Program-made: the position numbers and the translations under genes
DNA from: Micromonospora sp. WMMA1947
Lineage (GTDB): Bacteria; Actinomycetota; Actinomycetes; Mycobacteriales; Micromonosporaceae
DNA: 64,000 bases
Direction: 5' to 3'
Assembly (NCBI RefSeq): GCF_027497355.1
Contig: NZ_CP114909.1
Span: forward strand, 1,302,001-1,366,000
Notes under the pieces: generated by a model
The model's input: the letters and a program-made list of their open reading frames with translations, nothing else
What the model was told of the DNA's origin: nothing
Databases searched by the model: none
Part shown: positions 52,946 to 61,867 of the stretch, one piece after another
Numbering within the stretch: position 1 is the first letter of the stretch
Layout: each line of letters starts with the position of its first letter

Positions 52946-54352
52946 TCAGCGAGCCGCCTCTCGCACCGCCTTGTCGAGCAGAGCAAACGCCTCGTCCTCC
53001 TTGCGGTCCGCGTCGTCGCGGTCACGATACGCCTGCCGGACAACCCCAGCGATCCGCTCCCGGTCCGCCGCCGCCGCCATCGGCACCGGTAGGTCACGAA
53101 GCAAGGACGGGTGATACTCCTGTTGCTTGCCGCCAACGCTCATCGACCGAAGTATGCGGAAAGCCGCATCTGTGCGGAAGAATGCGAACAAGTAAGCACC
53201 AGGCGCATCCTCCTGGCCTGAGACGACGCGGACGAAATCCTGACTGTATGCGTTACTCAGGGCGCGTCCTGTTGCCAGGAGAGAGCGGCCGAATACCTCA
53301 CGTTCGCCAAGTGTGCCGTGTGCGGCGATCAGGACAGTCTCATCAGTCATGTGGATATCGTCCGGAGCTAGCTTGGGATTGATCCAGCGCCCCGACGGGC
53401 GCAGCCAGAATGCCTGCCGTTGTCCAACGAGCCTTACCCCGTGATGCGAATCGGAGTCGTATCGTTTGAACCGTGCTCCGGTTCGAAGCGATCCGCCGGT
53501 GCAGATGTCGCCGAGGGGGCGGTGGGTGACCGAGCGGAGGGCGTCGATGATGCGGCGGGCGCGGGGGGAGTAGTTAAGGGCCCGCAGGGACAGAGCGGTG
53601 GGCCGCTCGATGGTGAAGGCTAGGTCACGCTCCCGGTCGTGCCAGCGCAGGTCGAGCAACTCGGGGATACCGGCGCTGACGAAGAGATCGCGGGTCGCCT
53701 CCCGTACCCCGTCTTCGTAGTGCTGCCGCAACTGCATCGCCTCGGTGATCAGGGCGTCAATCCGCTGCTCGACGCCGCCACCGAAGCGGGGCACCGGCAG
53801 GTCGGCGATGTGGCTCGGCTCGATGTGCTTTACGCTGGTGCCGTAGATGCCGCCCTTGATCACCGGGATGCCAAATGGGCTGGCCAGGAAGGTGTAGAGG
53901 TAGCCCGCCGGGATCCGGACGAGGTCCGGCACCACCCGGAGAACGTCCTCGCTGCACGCCGCACCGGCCATGCTGAGCCGAGCGTAGGTGACCCGGCCGG
54001 CGGTCATCCCGGAGCGAGTGACCAAGGTCCAGCCCGGCTCCAGCGGCAGCTTCGGGTTCTTATCGAATGACCGCTTGGTGATCATCGGCAGGTTGGCCAG
54101 GTCGGCCTCGAAGATGTCCGCGCTGCCGAGGAACGGCACCCCGTGCGCCGGGTCGGTGGTCCACTCGCGTGTCACTCGGCCGGCGTGGAAGACCCGTGCG
54201 GTGACCGAGTGCAGCGGCTCGCTGTGCGGCATCCGGTGCAGGTATTTGCGGGCGGCGTAGGCGTCGGAGACGTACGGCCCCGGGTCGAGGCGGAACCCCT
54301 GCTCGGCCAGCCAGCTCGCCTGGACGGGATTGTCTGGGCTGGCCAGCTTCAC
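52946..54352 (-). CDS. mad5: MADS specificity subunit (type I HsdS-like)
   Basis: Predicted 468-aa specificity protein with two target-recognition domains separated by helical spacers. The first ends GTSVKHIEPSHIADLPVPRF followed by a helix (RIDALITEAMQLRQHYEDGV); the second ends KQQEYHPSLLRDLPVPMAAA plus a final helix. These repeated segments are the hallmark of HsdS. It should direct the MAD2 methyltransferase to a bipartite DNA site. The GTG start overlaps the mad4 stop by 4 bp (GTGA). Confidence 0.88.
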   Translation of the reverse strand: MKLASPDNPVQASWLAEQGFRLDPGPYVSDAYAARKYLHRMPHSEPLHSVTARVFHAGRVTREWTTDPAHGVPFLGSADIFEADLANLPMITKRSFDKNPKLPLEPGWTLVTRSGMTAGRVTYARLSMAGAACSEDVLRVVPDLVRIPAGYLYTFLASPFGIPVIKGGIYGTSVKHIEPSHIADLPVPRFGGGVEQRIDALITEAMQLRQHYEDGVREATRDLFVSAGIPELLDLRWHDRERDLAFTIERPTALSLRALNYSPRARRIIDALRSVTHRPLGDICTGGSLRTGARFKRYDSDSHHGVRLVGQRQAFWLRPSGRWINPKLAPDDIHMTDETVLIAAHGTLGEREVFGRSLLATGRALSNAYSQDFVRVVSGQEDAPGAYLFAFFRTDAAFRILRSMSVGGKQQEYHPSLLRDLPVPMAAAADRERIAGVVRQAYRDRDDADRKEDEAFALLDKAVREAAR

Positions 54353-55005
54353 AGCTCCTCCTCGGGGAACCAGTCACGTAGCGTGTCGCGCAGTTTCAGG
54401 AACGCCGGATCGACGCAGCCCCTGACGGAGATCCCGGCCGCCAGTCGCTTGAACAGCGCCGGTGAGCGGTCCACCTTGTACCCGTCGCGGCGCAGGTCGC
54501 GGTAGCGATTGCGCAGATGTTCGAGGGCTTCCTTCGGTCGCGCCGGTTTGGCCCGGTCGCGCGGCCAGTGGCCGCTGTCGGCCAGGATCTGCCGGAAGTT
54601 GGCTGGGCAGTTGAGTGCCTGGGCGACTCGGGGGTTGTCCTGCCAGACCCACGCCTCCAGCTCGGGCTCGATCACGATCACCGCGAACTCCGCCCAGGTG
54701 TCGCGCATCCGTTGGTTGAGATCGTTGTAGATCTTTTCCGGCCCGGGGGTGCCCTGCCAGTCGTTGTCCAGCATGATCACCGCACGGTCGTGGCTGCGCC
54801 GGTATCTGCGCAGCAGCTCCGGCCCTTGCCGGTAAACCCCGGGATCCTTGGTGGGGGAGACGAACACATCGTCGCGCGGATCGAAGGCGAACCGTTGGCA
54901 GCCCACGCTTCGGTGGAACTCGGGTCGCCCGAGGAATCCGTGCAGCAGCTGCTGCATCGAGCCGTCGGCGACCAGGAAGATCACGTCACGCATGGGTGGG
55001 GGCAT
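54349..55005 (-). CDS. mad4: MADS small protein, DUF4276/TOPRIM-like
   Basis: Predicted 214- to 218-aa protein. The strand VIFLVADGSMQQLLHGFLG, the acidic AVIMLDNDWQGTPGPEK and IVIEPELEAWVW occupy the places of the Glu, DxD and ExE metal ligands of DUF4276/RloB-like TOPRIM proteins, although the first acidic residue differs. Such proteins pair with an OLD/SMC-type ATPase, which here is the preceding gene. The start is ATG 55005 or 54993; neither has a strong ribosome site, suggesting coupling to mad3, whose stop is 17-29 nt upstream. Confidence 0.7.
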   Translation of the reverse strand: MPPPMRDVIFLVADGSMQQLLHGFLGRPEFHRSVGCQRFAFDPRDDVFVSPTKDPGVYRQGPELLRRYRRSHDRAVIMLDNDWQGTPGPEKIYNDLNQRMRDTWAEFAVIVIEPELEAWVWQDNPRVAQALNCPANFRQILADSGHWPRDRAKPARPKEALEHLRNRYRDLRRDGYKVDRSPALFKRLAAGISVRGCVDPAFLKLRDTLRDWFPEEEL

Positions 55006-55021
55006 CCGGGGGGTGGGAGGG

Positions 55022-56320
55022 TCACGAGAGCACTCCTGAGGCGAAGAGGGTGCCGATGTCGACGCTGCCGCGCCAGTCCTGCATCCGAGGGTGCGCGGTG
55101 CCGGGGATGACCTCGACCGCGCCGTCGCCGTCGAGCCGGGCGAGCACGATGTTGGCGAGGTCGGTGTTGGCCAGCACGATCGGCGACTGGGTGGAGATCC
55201 ACACCTGGTCGTCGGTGAGGGCGGCCAGTGACTGCACCACGGTCTCGATGGCCCGTGGGTGGATGCCGTTCTCCGGCTCCTCGGTAACCAGCAGGCGGGG
55301 CCGCGCGGAGCTGGGCAGGTAGGGCAGCAGCGACAGCGACAGGATCCGCAGGGTCCCCTCGGACAGCCCGGACGAGGTGACCTGGTAGCCGCCGACGTAC
55401 TCCACCGACAGGTAGGCGTAGTGGTCGTCGGCACGCTCAATCGCGGTGACCCCGGTGATCTGCGGCAGCGCCGTCTGCAGGTGATCGATCCAGTAGCCGA
55501 ACCCTTGCGGATCTTCCTGTTGCAGGTGCAGCACCAGCCAGGGCAGGTTGCGCCCGGAGGGCAGCACCCGCAGCGGGTCACCGGGCGCGGCGGCCTGGCG
55601 CAGCTGTGCCCAGTCCGGATCGAAGAAGACGGCACCTTCACGCAGCAGGTTGGCGAACCAGAGCGCCGCCGGGAACAGCTCCGGATCGGCCGGCACGGCG
55701 GCGAGCGCGACCTGACTGGCCGGCACTCGGAAGTCCGGCACCTTTGGGCCTCGGGTGGTCGTCTCGGCGGTGAACGCGGTCGGCTCGCCCGGCCCGCGTT
55801 GGATGACCGGCTGGGCGGCTTGGCGGGCGGACCGGCCGCGCCTGGGCAGGTTGGCTCCCTGCATCGCGATGCCCGCCGCCGGGCGCCGCCGGTCGGCGGC
55901 GGAGAAGAGGTAGAGGTATTCCTCGTCGACCTGCAACTCGTCGTTGAAGATCCGCAGCCGCAGCTCGTACCGCAGACGATCCGGGATCCGGTGCATCATC
56001 GCCGCGGTGCTGCGGCTGGCCATGGTGTTGACGATGTCGGCGGGCAACGCGGCCTCGATGGTGAAGGCCACGCTGTCGCCGCGGCCCTGGTGCACCAGCT
56101 CGGTGAGGGTGTGCGCCCGGGGCACGCCGCGCCACTCCGGTGGGCGGAGGAAGGCGTCGGCCACCCGCTGCTGGGCGAGCAGGTCACCGAGCAGCACCGG
56201 GATGTCCAGCAGGGTGCTCTTGCCGGCACCGTTGGCACCGGCGAGCACGTGGAACTCGCCCAGGTCGATGCTGAGCTGTGCGAAGCAGCGGTAGTGGTAG
56301 GCCTCGATCCGGGTGATCAT
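55022..56320 (-). CDS. mad3: MADS AAA/SMC-type ATPase (OLD-like)
   Basis: Predicted 432-aa ABC-type ATPase: ITRIEAYHYRCFAQLSIDLG, Walker A GANGAGKST (residues 28-36), signature TSSGLSEGTLRILSLSLL, Walker B RLLVTEEPENGIHP, and the H-loop-like QVWISTQSP. This is the arrangement of OLD-family and RloA/AbiEii-partner ATPases, which couple ATP turnover to a TOPRIM or nuclease partner. Here the partner is likely the product of the next gene. ATG 56320 overlaps the mad2 stop (ATGA). Confidence 0.87.
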   Translation of the reverse strand: MITRIEAYHYRCFAQLSIDLGEFHVLAGANGAGKSTLLDIPVLLGDLLAQQRVADAFLRPPEWRGVPRAHTLTELVHQGRGDSVAFTIEAALPADIVNTMASRSTAAMMHRIPDRLRYELRLRIFNDELQVDEEYLYLFSAADRRRPAAGIAMQGANLPRRGRSARQAAQPVIQRGPGEPTAFTAETTTRGPKVPDFRVPASQVALAAVPADPELFPAALWFANLLREGAVFFDPDWAQLRQAAAPGDPLRVLPSGRNLPWLVLHLQQEDPQGFGYWIDHLQTALPQITGVTAIERADDHYAYLSVEYVGGYQVTSSGLSEGTLRILSLSLLPYLPSSARPRLLVTEEPENGIHPRAIETVVQSLAALTDDQVWISTQSPIVLANTDLANIVLARLDGDGAVEVIPGTAHPRMQDWRGSVDIGTLFASGVLS

Positions 56321-58413
56321 GTGCGCTCCCCTGGCTCGGGGTGCTCCGCGCGAAATCGCCGGTAGGCTTGGACGATCTCCGGCAGGTCGTTGTCGACGAC
56401 CTCCTTCTTGCGGGTGACGTCTCGATAGCTGCTGCCGCCGTTGCGATAGACCGGGATCCGCTCCACAGTGTCCTGCAGGATCGGCACGCCGTCCGGCCGG
56501 CACTTGTAGATCTTGTTGCCGCGCCGGTCCACCCCGACCTTCTCCGCCACCGCCATGAAGACCGGATAGTCGGGCTGCTCGCCCAGCTCGGCTGCCAGCT
56601 TCTCCCGGTCGGTCTTCTTCTTGAGCAGCAGCACCGAGGTGAGGATGTTGACGTGGGCGTCGACGATGAAGGTCTCCACCGGCAGCTCGACGCTGGCCAG
56701 GATCCAGCAGTTGTCCAGCACCCAGCGGCGGATCCCTTCGTCCACCGGGCCGGGGTTGGACAGGATGCCATTGGGCAGCACGATGCCGATCCGCCCGCCG
56801 GGCCGGACCCATTCGACCGCCCGTTGGATGAACAACTGCTCCGGCGACATCGCCGACACCCGGCCAGGCCCGGCCTCGACCTGGCCGGTCTGCCGGTTGC
56901 GGACCCAGGACTGGGCCACCCCGTCGCGGTACGCGTCGAGGATGTCCGCGTCTTCGATCTTGATGTCCGAGCCGAACGGGGGGTTGGTCATCAGGACGTC
57001 GATGCTGCCCAGCGGGATCTTCTCGGCTGCGGCGTGCCGTTCGGTCAGGTGGCCGCCGGGGAAGGCGAGGGAGTCCAAGTGGAAGACGTTGCCCTCTTCG
57101 CCGGTGGAGAGCATGACGCTCATCTGCGAGGCACGCACCAGGAATGGGTCGAAGTCGGCCCCGAACAGATGCGTCCGCGAGTACTGGGCCAGCCGCTCCT
57201 GGTGCTCGATCAACTGTGCCTCGGTGTCGGGCAGACCCTTGGTGCCCGCCGCTGCACGCCACTGGTCGAGCAGATAGCGCAAGGGCTCCCGGAGGAAACC
57301 ACCGGTGCCACAGGCCGGGTCGAGGATGGTTTCGTGCTCCTTGGGGTCGAGCATCTGCACCATTAACTCCACGGCGCCCTTCGGGGTGAAGTACTGCCCC
57401 CGGTCGCCGCGCAGGTTGATGCCGACCAACTCCTGATACGCCATGCCCTTGACGTCGATGTCGGTGCCGGCCAGGTCGTAGGAGGCGAGCTCGCCGACGA
57501 TGAAGGCGAGCGCACGCGGCGAAAGGCTGATCTGGTCGCGGTCGGTGAACAGCGGGTAGTTCTTCTTCACCTCGTCGAAGAGCTCATGAATGCGCCCGGC
57601 GATGTCGGCTCGGCCTTCGTTGGTGAAAGGTTCGGCCGGCAGGGCGTAGAACCGGGGTGCGCGGTGCTGTCGGCGGCTGATCCGCTCGTCGTGCACCTTG
57701 GCGAAGATCAGGTAGAGGAACTGCCAGAAAGCGGCATCCTTGGGCAACCCTTCGTTGCCGTGCACGTAGTTGTGGCAGCGCCGGAAGGCGGTCTTGAGCA
57801 TGGCTGCCTCGCCTCGGCGGAGCCGGGCTGCAGAGCCGCTCGCGGCGCCGAAGCTGCTGGCGGCGTCGATCGGCCAGTCGGCCCGCGCCGGGAATTTGAC
57901 GCCGAATCGGGTGTTTTCCCGCTGCAGGAAGAAGAAGTCCAGGCCGTTGGTCCACAGGCCGTACTGCGCGTTGGGGGTAGCCGGCGTGCCGAGTAGATCC
58001 TCAAGCTCCTCCAGATCCTGCCGGGCCTGCTCATGTGTCCTGATCTTGGTGACGGCCCGGCTGACCTTCGGCTCCGGCTTGCAGATCACCACCCGTTGCA
58101 GGTTCTCCAGGGTCTGCTGCGCGCCAGGGGTGAAGACCGCGATATCGGCCTTGCGGATGCGCCGGCGTCGCCCCTCGATGTCGACCGGGATCGGGAAGTC
58201 GCGCGCCATGTCGTCGACCGAGATGCCGTACTCCACGGCCAGAGCTCGGGCGATGCGCTGGCGGACCTCTTCGTTGCCGCGCAGCCGGACCGGCTTGTTG
58301 GTGATGAAGTCGATAGTCTCGTCTGTTGCCAGGGACTCCGGCCCAGCTCCGGCAACCGCTGCCGTGCTGGGTTCGTCGCCCGACGCGACGTCATGGTCCC
58401 TGTCGTCAACCAT
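56317..58413 (-). CDS. mad2: MADS N6-adenine DNA methyltransferase (HsdM-like)
   Basis: Predicted 698-aa type I-like modification protein and first gene of the operon. SAM motif I is DPACGTGGF (about 363-371); the catalytic motif IV is NPPF in DVLMTNPPFGSDI (about 475-478). The N-terminal 180 aa resemble the HsdR N-terminal nuclease-fold domain (RKADIAVFTPG ... VVICKPEPK), but the expected ExK is ICK, so it is probably a non-cutting DNA-binding module. It should methylate self DNA with the MAD5 subunit. ATG 58413 starts MVDDRDHD; an alternative upstream start is not supported by a ribosome site. Confidence 0.87.
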   Translation of the reverse strand: MVDDRDHDVASGDEPSTAAVAGAGPESLATDETIDFITNKPVRLRGNEEVRQRIARALAVEYGISVDDMARDFPIPVDIEGRRRRIRKADIAVFTPGAQQTLENLQRVVICKPEPKVSRAVTKIRTHEQARQDLEELEDLLGTPATPNAQYGLWTNGLDFFFLQRENTRFGVKFPARADWPIDAASSFGAASGSAARLRRGEAAMLKTAFRRCHNYVHGNEGLPKDAAFWQFLYLIFAKVHDERISRRQHRAPRFYALPAEPFTNEGRADIAGRIHELFDEVKKNYPLFTDRDQISLSPRALAFIVGELASYDLAGTDIDVKGMAYQELVGINLRGDRGQYFTPKGAVELMVQMLDPKEHETILDPACGTGGFLREPLRYLLDQWRAAAGTKGLPDTEAQLIEHQERLAQYSRTHLFGADFDPFLVRASQMSVMLSTGEEGNVFHLDSLAFPGGHLTERHAAAEKIPLGSIDVLMTNPPFGSDIKIEDADILDAYRDGVAQSWVRNRQTGQVEAGPGRVSAMSPEQLFIQRAVEWVRPGGRIGIVLPNGILSNPGPVDEGIRRWVLDNCWILASVELPVETFIVDAHVNILTSVLLLKKKTDREKLAAELGEQPDYPVFMAVAEKVGVDRRGNKIYKCRPDGVPILQDTVERIPVYRNGGSSYRDVTRKKEVVDNDLPEIVQAYRRFRAEHPEPGERT

Positions 58414-58546
58414 CCGCTGTGCCAACCCCTCTGAGCCGATCAAGTCTCGATCATTGTCGCCTGTGTGACCGACACTCCCGCGCGACACCCCCGGATCTGC
58501 CCGGGGTGACGAGGGCCGAGCCGGAGGTGGCCAGCACAAGAGGTGG

Positions 58547-58741
58547 TCAGCGGTGGGTGCTGCCCGGGGTGACGAAGGCCGACCAGGCGGTCGGGCCGAA
58601 GGTGAGGGTGCCGCCCGTGCGGTCCTTGCTGTCGCGGACCAGCACCCGGCCCGGCAGGTTGGCGTCGGTCTCGACCCAGTCGCCGCCATTGCTGCCGCTA
58701 CGGGTGCTCTTGTGCCAGTTTGGTGCGTCGCTCATGATCAT
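58547..58741 (-). CDS. DUF397 protein
   Basis: Predicted 64-aa protein with the DUF397 core: WHKSTRSGSNGGDWVETDAN, VLVRDSKDRTGGTLTFGPTA and WSAFV. The family is found almost only in actinobacteria, usually beside an XRE-DUF5753 regulator, and behaves as its small partner. Here the regulator next door is destroyed (58806-59010). It lies 133 bp upstream of mad2 on the same strand. ATG 58741 has AGGG 6 nt upstream; ATG 58735 is an alternative. Confidence 0.9.
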   Translation of the reverse strand: MIMSDAPNWHKSTRSGSNGGDWVETDANLPGRVLVRDSKDRTGGTLTFGPTAWSAFVTPGSTHR

Positions 58742-58805
58742 GGATCACCCTAAGGATCAAGTCGCGGGACAGATCACAGGGTAGCGCTCACGCGCAGATG
58801 GCTTC

Positions 58806-59010
58806 TCAGACAGTTGCCGCGTAGTGCACGTCCTTCATCCTGGTGCCGATCTCACCCCCACCAGGGTGTCGAGGCATACCACCGGCGATCCGTCCGGAAG
58901 AGTGGCGATTGCAAAAGCGCCCGTGAGCCCGGCGTGCACGCCTGCCGTGAACGGGATCACCCGGACGTGTACGTTCGGCCCTGCGGCCCACGTGAATCAA
59001 GCGCCTCAGT
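58806..59010 (-). pseudogene. DUF5753 (Scr1-type) regulator remnant
   Basis: Three pieces in different frames read QDQLRRLIHVGRRAE, then PNVHVRVIPFTAGVHAGLTG with AFAIATLPDGSPVVCLDTLV, then GEIGTRMKDVHYAATV and a stop. They are the C-terminal ligand-type DUF5753 domain of Scr1/XRE regulators. The N-terminal HTH is absent and at least two frameshifts are present. Its position next to DUF397 confirms a former regulator/DUF397 pair. The 250 bp further upstream (59011-59261) hold nothing I recognise. Confidence 0.8.
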
Positions 59011-59261
59011 TGATCTTGCGTTATTCGCGTGCCGCCGTGATGTAGGGCCGTTTCTCCGGGGACTGCGGTCAGCCTCGTGCATTCACGGGGTTTGTGATGG
59101 GTGCGTCCGGGCCGTCCCTGGAGTGAGGAAGGTGCCGTCCCGGTGATTCAGGGAGCTGGTGTGGCCGAAAAGACTTTGCAAAGGTCATGGGTCGGGGGGC
59201 GGGCCACCGTCGCTGCCCGCTCGGCGCGGGCAACATCGCGGTCCATGTCGCGCAGGGGTTT

Positions 59262-60191
59262 TCACCACCAGCGGCGCCTGACCTCGATCTCGCGTACGGG
59301 TATCTCGGAGGGGTGTAGGGGGCGTTCGACCACGGGGCGGATCGTGTGGGGTGTGATTCGGTCGCGTTCGTGTTCCTCGGCGAACCGGGCGGCCTGTTCG
59401 TGTTCGCCAAGATTGTCCAGGGCCTTGAGGAGGTCTGTCACCAGGATGTCGAGGCGGTGGGTTTCGGCTTCGGCGGCGAGGAACCGTTCGTGGTGGGTGA
59501 CTGCCCGGTGGCCGCACCACTGGCGTAGGAGCTCGTGACGGGGCCGGTCGTGGCGGCGGTACCAGTCGTACTCCCATTCCGGTGTCGTCGACCGGCTGTC
59601 GCGGCCGACGCGGTGCTCATCGCCGAACTTGCATTTCTGGCGGGAATGGGCTTCCTGCTCGATGACGATTTCGAGGACCTGGGTCGGATGGGCACGGCAC
59701 GCGGCCTCGACCAGTTGGAGGGTGCCGGCCGGTGACAGGATGGTCCGGCCGTCTTGGTCGAACCATTCAGCCGAGGCGAGGATGTCGTCGGCCGGGCCAC
59801 CGATGATCTCGCTCAGCCGGGCCCTATCGTGGATGTCGGTGGCGCATGACACCGGGGACCAGAGCAGCTCGGCCACGTCATCGCTGATTAAGAGGCCGAA
59901 GATCTCCTCGACGCAGGCTTCCTCTGTGCGATCGAGGCTCAGATCATCGATGCGTTGCCAGTTCGCCATCAGCGCGTCGAAGGTCCCGACCTCGCTCCAC
60001 GGCACCCGCAGCCGCGACCCGGGGACCTTCTCCACCCGCTCGTCGGGGTCGTCGAGAAATCTGATCTCGAGGCGGGCGCTGGTCTTCTTCGGCTCGACGG
60101 CCAGGATGCGGACGCGTTCGGACGGTCCGTGGTCCGACTGCCGGTACGCCCATTCGTCGCCGACGGTGAAGCGGGAGGGGTCGATTCTCAT
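59262..60191 (-). CDS. Hypothetical protein
   Basis: Predicted 309-aa protein, family not recognised. It begins MRIDPSRFTVGDEWAYRQSD, with a small beta-rich domain (VRILAVEPKKTSARLEIRFL) and then an all-helical body (LDILVTDLLKALDNLGEHEQ, AARFAEEHERDRITPHTIRP). No membrane segment or signal is visible. ATG 60191 gives a conventional start, without a strong site. It shares direction with the neighbouring 511-aa gene, about 140 bp downstream of it. Location in a defence island is the only functional hint. Confidence 0.6.
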   Translation of the reverse strand: MRIDPSRFTVGDEWAYRQSDHGPSERVRILAVEPKKTSARLEIRFLDDPDERVEKVPGSRLRVPWSEVGTFDALMANWQRIDDLSLDRTEEACVEEIFGLLISDDVAELLWSPVSCATDIHDRARLSEIIGGPADDILASAEWFDQDGRTILSPAGTLQLVEAACRAHPTQVLEIVIEQEAHSRQKCKFGDEHRVGRDSRSTTPEWEYDWYRRHDRPRHELLRQWCGHRAVTHHERFLAAEAETHRLDILVTDLLKALDNLGEHEQAARFAEEHERDRITPHTIRPVVERPLHPSEIPVREIEVRRRWW

Positions 60192-60331
60192 CCAGCCGTC
60201 CTTCGGGTAAGCGTCACTTGTTGCGTGGTACCGGGTCGTGCTGGCGGTTCGCGCCGCGATGGCGGCAGGTCCCGGCGCAGGCTCGTGCGCATCCGGCCGG
60301 AGTGTGGTGGCGGTTGAGGTGCCACCGCACT

Positions 60332-61867
60332 TCAGGCGCCGCGGTCGAGCAGCCCGTGGTGCCACGAATCGGCTTGCCGGCGGATGCCGGCGTGGGCCTG
60401 CCGGTCGTGATCAGGGCGGTGCTCCTTGCGTGGTCCGTGAGGGCTCCAGCCATTGAGGAACGGGCGCAGGTCGTCGGGTCCGAGTTCGGGGTTGTAGTCG
60501 ATGTCAGCCAGCACGCGGGGATTGCGGATGGGGTCGATCCGGTCGGCGGCGGCCCTGCCCCACGCGACCCATCTGGCGAGGTACCCGCCGGCGCCGGTCC
60601 GCCCCTCGGCCGCCTGTTCGAGGGCGGTGCAGAAAGCGCGGATGTCAGCTGCGGTAGTCCACGCCTGGTAGGCGTTGCGGAAGGTTTCCGCGCGGATGTT
60701 GTCCGCGGCCCGGACGCGCGCGTCGGCCATCGCGGCGTGCCATTGGGCGAGGGTGGCCTCCTCCTGCCGTCTGCGCCCGGCCGCTGCTTCCTCCTGCCGC
60801 CGCCGGTGCTCGGCCTCGGCTGTTTCCCGCGCGGCTTCGGCTGCCCGCCGTTGCTGTTCGTCGGCGGTGACGCCAGCCTCGAACCCTTGGATGATCTGCG
60901 CGACGCGCTGTTCCAGACGTACGCGTGGAGTGTCGGTCCAGGTGTCCCGGTTGTCGTGTCCGGCCCGGGCGATCTCCAAGCGGAGCCTGCCGGAGTCGAC
61001 GACGTCGAACTCCGCGGGTTTCATCCACGGCCGCAGGCGCAGCACCTTCAGCTCCTCGGCGGTGGGTTCGTGCGGGACCTGGTCGCGTTCCTCGGTCAGG
61101 GTGACCGTGCGTCGAACCTGCCCGGCCTGGAGGAACACCCGCGGGTGTTTCGCCTTGGTGTTGACCCCGAGCCGGTGCCCACGCCGGGCCGCCTCGCCGG
61201 CGAGCTGCCGGATCAACAGCAACGCCCGGGGCAGTAGGTCCGAGCTGACGGCGAGGTTAGTCGGATCGGCTTCGAGAGCGCTGAACGCCAGATGCGGGTC
61301 GGTGGTAACACGTCGGGTGTTGAGCCGGATCCGGTTCCAGTCAGTCTCGTCCGCACCGGCACCGGCGTACAGGCGGATAACGATGTCCCCGGCGTCACGG
61401 CCAGTGTGACGCAGATGGTGACCCGATGGCACAAGTCCCTGCTGCTTGAACGCGTGAATGATCCGGCGGTACCGGGCCCGCGTCCCACTGTCGGGACTCT
61501 CGATACGGACCATGCCGCCCTCGTGCTGTAGGCGGTCGAGCAGTTCACGAGCCGATCGCAGCAGGTCCTCCGACGAAGCGCCGCCGGCGATGCCGCCGGG
61601 TGCCGGCGTCTCGGACCGCGGGAGGGAAGCACGGTGGTCGGGATGATCGGGATGGTGGCCATGCTCAAGGTAGAAGCGGCCGGCGTCGGTCGAGCATGCC
61701 CTCCACACCCCTGCCTTGCGTGTCACCGTCACCAGGTTCCGGTCCTGAAGCGCACGCGCCGACCGGCGGTACTCGACGCCGTCCGGGCCGCTGAGGTCAT
61801 TGCCGCCGTGGATCCGGCGAAGCAGGTCGAGCTGCCGCTCATTGAGCGAATCCCATCGCTGCACCAC
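60332..61867 (-). CDS. Hypothetical protein with winged-helix-like N-terminus and coiled coil
   Basis: Predicted 511-aa protein. The first 75 aa look like a winged helix (LNERQLDLLRRIHGGNDLSG, RRSARALQDRNLVTVTRKAG). Residues about 100-290 form a mixed domain with WMKPAEFDVVDSGRLRLEIA, and residues about 325-390 are an Ala/Glu/Arg coiled coil (AAEAARETAEAEHRRRQEEA). Unrecognised. I use GTG 61867 (VVQRWDSLNERQ); the site is weak and the next GTG at 61864 is as good. The 311-bp gap on its right (61868-62178) is the divergent promoter region, in which I see no further gene. Confidence 0.6.
   Translation of the reverse strand: MVQRWDSLNERQLDLLRRIHGGNDLSGPDGVEYRRSARALQDRNLVTVTRKAGVWRACSTDAGRFYLEHGHHPDHPDHRASLPRSETPAPGGIAGGASSEDLLRSARELLDRLQHEGGMVRIESPDSGTRARYRRIIHAFKQQGLVPSGHHLRHTGRDAGDIVIRLYAGAGADETDWNRIRLNTRRVTTDPHLAFSALEADPTNLAVSSDLLPRALLLIRQLAGEAARRGHRLGVNTKAKHPRVFLQAGQVRRTVTLTEERDQVPHEPTAEELKVLRLRPWMKPAEFDVVDSGRLRLEIARAGHDNRDTWTDTPRVRLEQRVAQIIQGFEAGVTADEQQRRAAEAARETAEAEHRRRQEEAAAGRRRQEEATLAQWHAAMADARVRAADNIRAETFRNAYQAWTTAADIRAFCTALEQAAEGRTGAGGYLARWVAWGRAAADRIDPIRNPRVLADIDYNPELGPDDLRPFLNGWSPHGPRKEHRPDHDRQAHAGIRRQADSWHHGLLDRGA

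Noticed and set aside
41774..58413. Interpretation as a classical type I restriction-modification operon, BREX or DISARM
   Set aside because: HsdM and HsdS are present but no HsdR helicase-nuclease; no PglZ or BrxC-type proteins for BREX, and no DrmA/DrmB helicase for DISARM. The kinase and giant HerA proteins fit MADS better.
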